A stretch of 64,000 bases of DNA from Labrenzia sp. VG12. GTDB lineage: Bacteria; Pseudomonadota; Alphaproteobacteria; Rhizobiales; Stappiaceae. Under the pieces are notes generated by a model. It was not told the DNA's origin and did not search any database. It saw only the letters and a list, made by a program, of their open reading frames with translations. The DNA is taken from NCBI RefSeq assembly GCF_002237595.1, contig NZ_CP022529.1, positions 5,424,001 through 5,488,000 of the forward strand, read 5' to 3'. Made by a program: the position numbers and the translations under genes. Shown in pieces: positions 62,805 to 64,000 of the stretch (its first letter is position 1; each line of letters starts with the position of its first letter).

Positions 62805-63701
62805 ATGTCTCATCGATTTCGCCTCTTGACCGGTGTCCCGGTCGTTCCGCGGCTTTTCTGTTTCCTGATTGCCGGTTTTGCGGCAGGGGCCGGTCACTCG
62901 GTCAAGGCTTCAGAAAAGGAGGTTCCTCCGCTGACCCGCTTCTCTGATTGTCCGTCCTGTCCGGAAATGGTGGCGTTGCCAGATGGAGCGCTGGTCAAGC
63001 GCTCAACAGGCAAAAAAGGAGATGGCAAGGCCGGGAAACTTTCGCGGATCATGGTGCGGGCTTTTTCCGTCAGCCGCTTCGAAGTCACGGTGGCGGACTG
63101 GGCAGCTTGTGTTGCGGAAAAAGCCTGTCCGGAGCTTCGAACAAACAAGCTCGCGTCCGAAGCTCGGCACCCGATTACGAATGTCAGCTGGCTTCAGGCG
63201 CAGGACTACGTGAACTGGTTGTCGGCTAAAACGGGCAAGACCTATCGTCTGCCGACGGGCAATGAGTGGCAATATGCGGCCCTTGGAGGCCGTCTGAAAT
63301 CCTTCGCCTGGCAGGACCGATGCCAATATGCCAATCACGATGACCTGACCTACCTGGTTCAGGCAGATGACAAACGCAAGGCGAGGCTGGCCAGGATAAC
63401 CGGGAAATGTGATGACGGATTCTGGCGGCTTGCCCCTGTTGGCTCATTCAAGGCGAACGATTTTGGGCTCCACGACACCAGCGGGAATGTCTGGGAGTGG
63501 ACGCAAAGCTGTTGGGTCCATGGACCTGAGGAAAAACCGGATGCCGATAAACCGGCGATCGGACCTGGTTGCGAAAAGGCGGAATTGCGCGGAGGCAGCT
63601 ATCGAGTCAGCAGGTCCTTGGTCGGGTCATGGCAAAGCTCCGGTCGGCGTCCGGATTTTTCAAATATCGACATCGGCTTTCGCGTTGCGCGGGATCACTG
63701 A
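62805..63701 (+). CDS. Formylglycine-generating-enzyme-like (SUMF1/FGE-sulfatase domain) exported protein
   Basis: This protein of about 298 aa has a hydrophobic N-terminus that looks like a signal peptide or anchor (VPRLFCFLIAGFAAGAG) and an FGE-sulfatase fold: FSVSRFEVTVADWAACV, PITNVSWLQAQDYVNWLSAKTG, YRLPTGNEWQYAA, NDFGLHDTSGNVWEWTQ and ELRGGSYRV, IGFRVARD at the end. Proteins with this fold are often non-catalytic or act on unrelated substrates; no sulfatase is adjacent. ATG 62805 is preferred over TTG 62772. Confidence 0.88.
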   Translation: MSHRFRLLTGVPVVPRLFCFLIAGFAAGAGHSVKASEKEVPPLTRFSDCPSCPEMVALPDGALVKRSTGKKGDGKAGKLSRIMVRAFSVSRFEVTVADWAACVAEKACPELRTNKLASEARHPITNVSWLQAQDYVNWLSAKTGKTYRLPTGNEWQYAALGGRLKSFAWQDRCQYANHDDLTYLVQADDKRKARLARITGKCDDGFWRLAPVGSFKANDFGLHDTSGNVWEWTQSCWVHGPEEKPDADKPAIGPGCEKAELRGGSYRVSRSLVGSWQSSGRRPDFSNIDIGFRVARDH

Positions 63702-63743
63702 CATGCAGTGTCAAAGCGCGGCTAGCGCATCTCCCGGATCCCG

Positions 63744-64000
63744 TCAGCCGAAACAGTCATGGTTCCAGACCTGACGGGTTTCGACGCTTCGGACCTGCCC
63801 CGGCGGTTGCGACCGTTCGATCTGGAAATAGATCTCGAATGTCGCCAGCGGCAGGTCGTCCGGGTGCTGCCGTTCCCAGTTTCGGCACAGGTAGCGGCCA
63901 TAGTTCAGCGCAAGCACTTGTGGCGTGTTTTCGTAAGTCTGGTCCTCCAGCTGGGACAGGAACTTGCGCCAGCGGTAATTGGCATAAACCTTCGAAACGG
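63744..64000 (-). CDS. C-terminal end of an unrecognised gene
   Basis: An open minus-strand frame enters from the right edge and ends at TGA 63744-63746. The 84 visible residues include VSKVYANYRWRKFLSQLED and LNYGRYLCRNWERQHP, and end VWNHDCFG. Composition and codon use look coding. There is a faint resemblance to the soluble tail of HTTM-type membrane proteins, too weak to name. It converges on the FGE-like gene with a 42-base gap. Confidence 0.7.
   Translation of the reverse strand, partial: VSKVYANYRWRKFLSQLEDQTYENTPQVLALNYGRYLCRNWERQHPDDLPLATFEIYFQIERSQPPGQVRSVETRQVWNHDCFG

Overview
The window is one continuous stretch of a GC-rich alphaproteobacterial chromosome. Gene content (TRAP dicarboxylate uptake under DctB/DctD, glcDEF glycolate oxidase, hisS-hisZ-hisG, DUF1127, DUF3422, DUF2927, plant-type gshA) and the FnrN/FixK-type and FadR-type operators suggest a Hyphomicrobiales-like marine heterotroph, perhaps near Stappia/Labrenzia/Roseibium. 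That placement is inference from gene families, not from a marker-gene comparison. About 60 protein genes are supported; no rRNA, tRNA, CRISPR, prophage or insertion sequence was seen.

Layout. 1-5.3 kb: the end of a thiamine-diphosphate enzyme, a dispersed repeat, a Pat-type acyl-CoA synthetase/GNAT fusion and a universal stress protein behind a good FNR/FixK box. 5.4-12 kb: dctB-dctD, a clear sigma-54 promoter and dctPQM, a self-contained C4-dicarboxylate sensing and uptake unit. 12-21.5 kb: DUF805, xseA, a SulP transporter, rsmE, a membrane adenylate/guanylate cyclase, gshA and an alpha/beta hydrolase with tandem operator-like repeats upstream. 21.7-25.5 kb: two unrecognised proteins, one of 988 aa. 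25.7-31 kb: DUF1127 with two paralogous LysR regulators, an EamA exporter, a class I amidotransferase and a threonine-dehydratase-like enzyme. 31-42 kb: AraC, a gntR-lldD operon with a palindromic operator, DUF3422, cytochrome c, a LysR regulator divergent from glcD-glcE-(DUF4870)-glcF.

42-51 kb: ClC exchanger, L,D-transpeptidase, DUF2927, cheZ, tag, a second dispersed repeat, then hisS-hisZ-hisG. 51-55 kb: a three-gene glycolipid cassette (GT2 with GtrA domain, GT39, degenerate ChbG/HpnK-like protein). 55-57.3 kb: Crp-type regulator, then an Rrf2 (NsrR-like) regulator divergent from a group III truncated globin followed by two tiny membrane proteins, one of only 34 codons. 57.3-64 kb: acyl-CoA thioesterase, two small uncharacterised genes, a MacB-like ABC exporter operon, slyX, a nu-class GST, a formylglycine-generating-enzyme-like protein and the end of an unrecognised gene.

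The genes speak mainly of carbon-acid metabolism (C4-dicarboxylates, L-lactate, glycolate feeding electrons into respiration) and of responses to low oxygen or nitric oxide. The best candidates for undescribed biology are the Rrf2-controlled globin/micro-membrane-protein operon and the GT2-GtrA/GT39/ChbG-like cassette. The orphan 988-aa helical protein is a weaker third.
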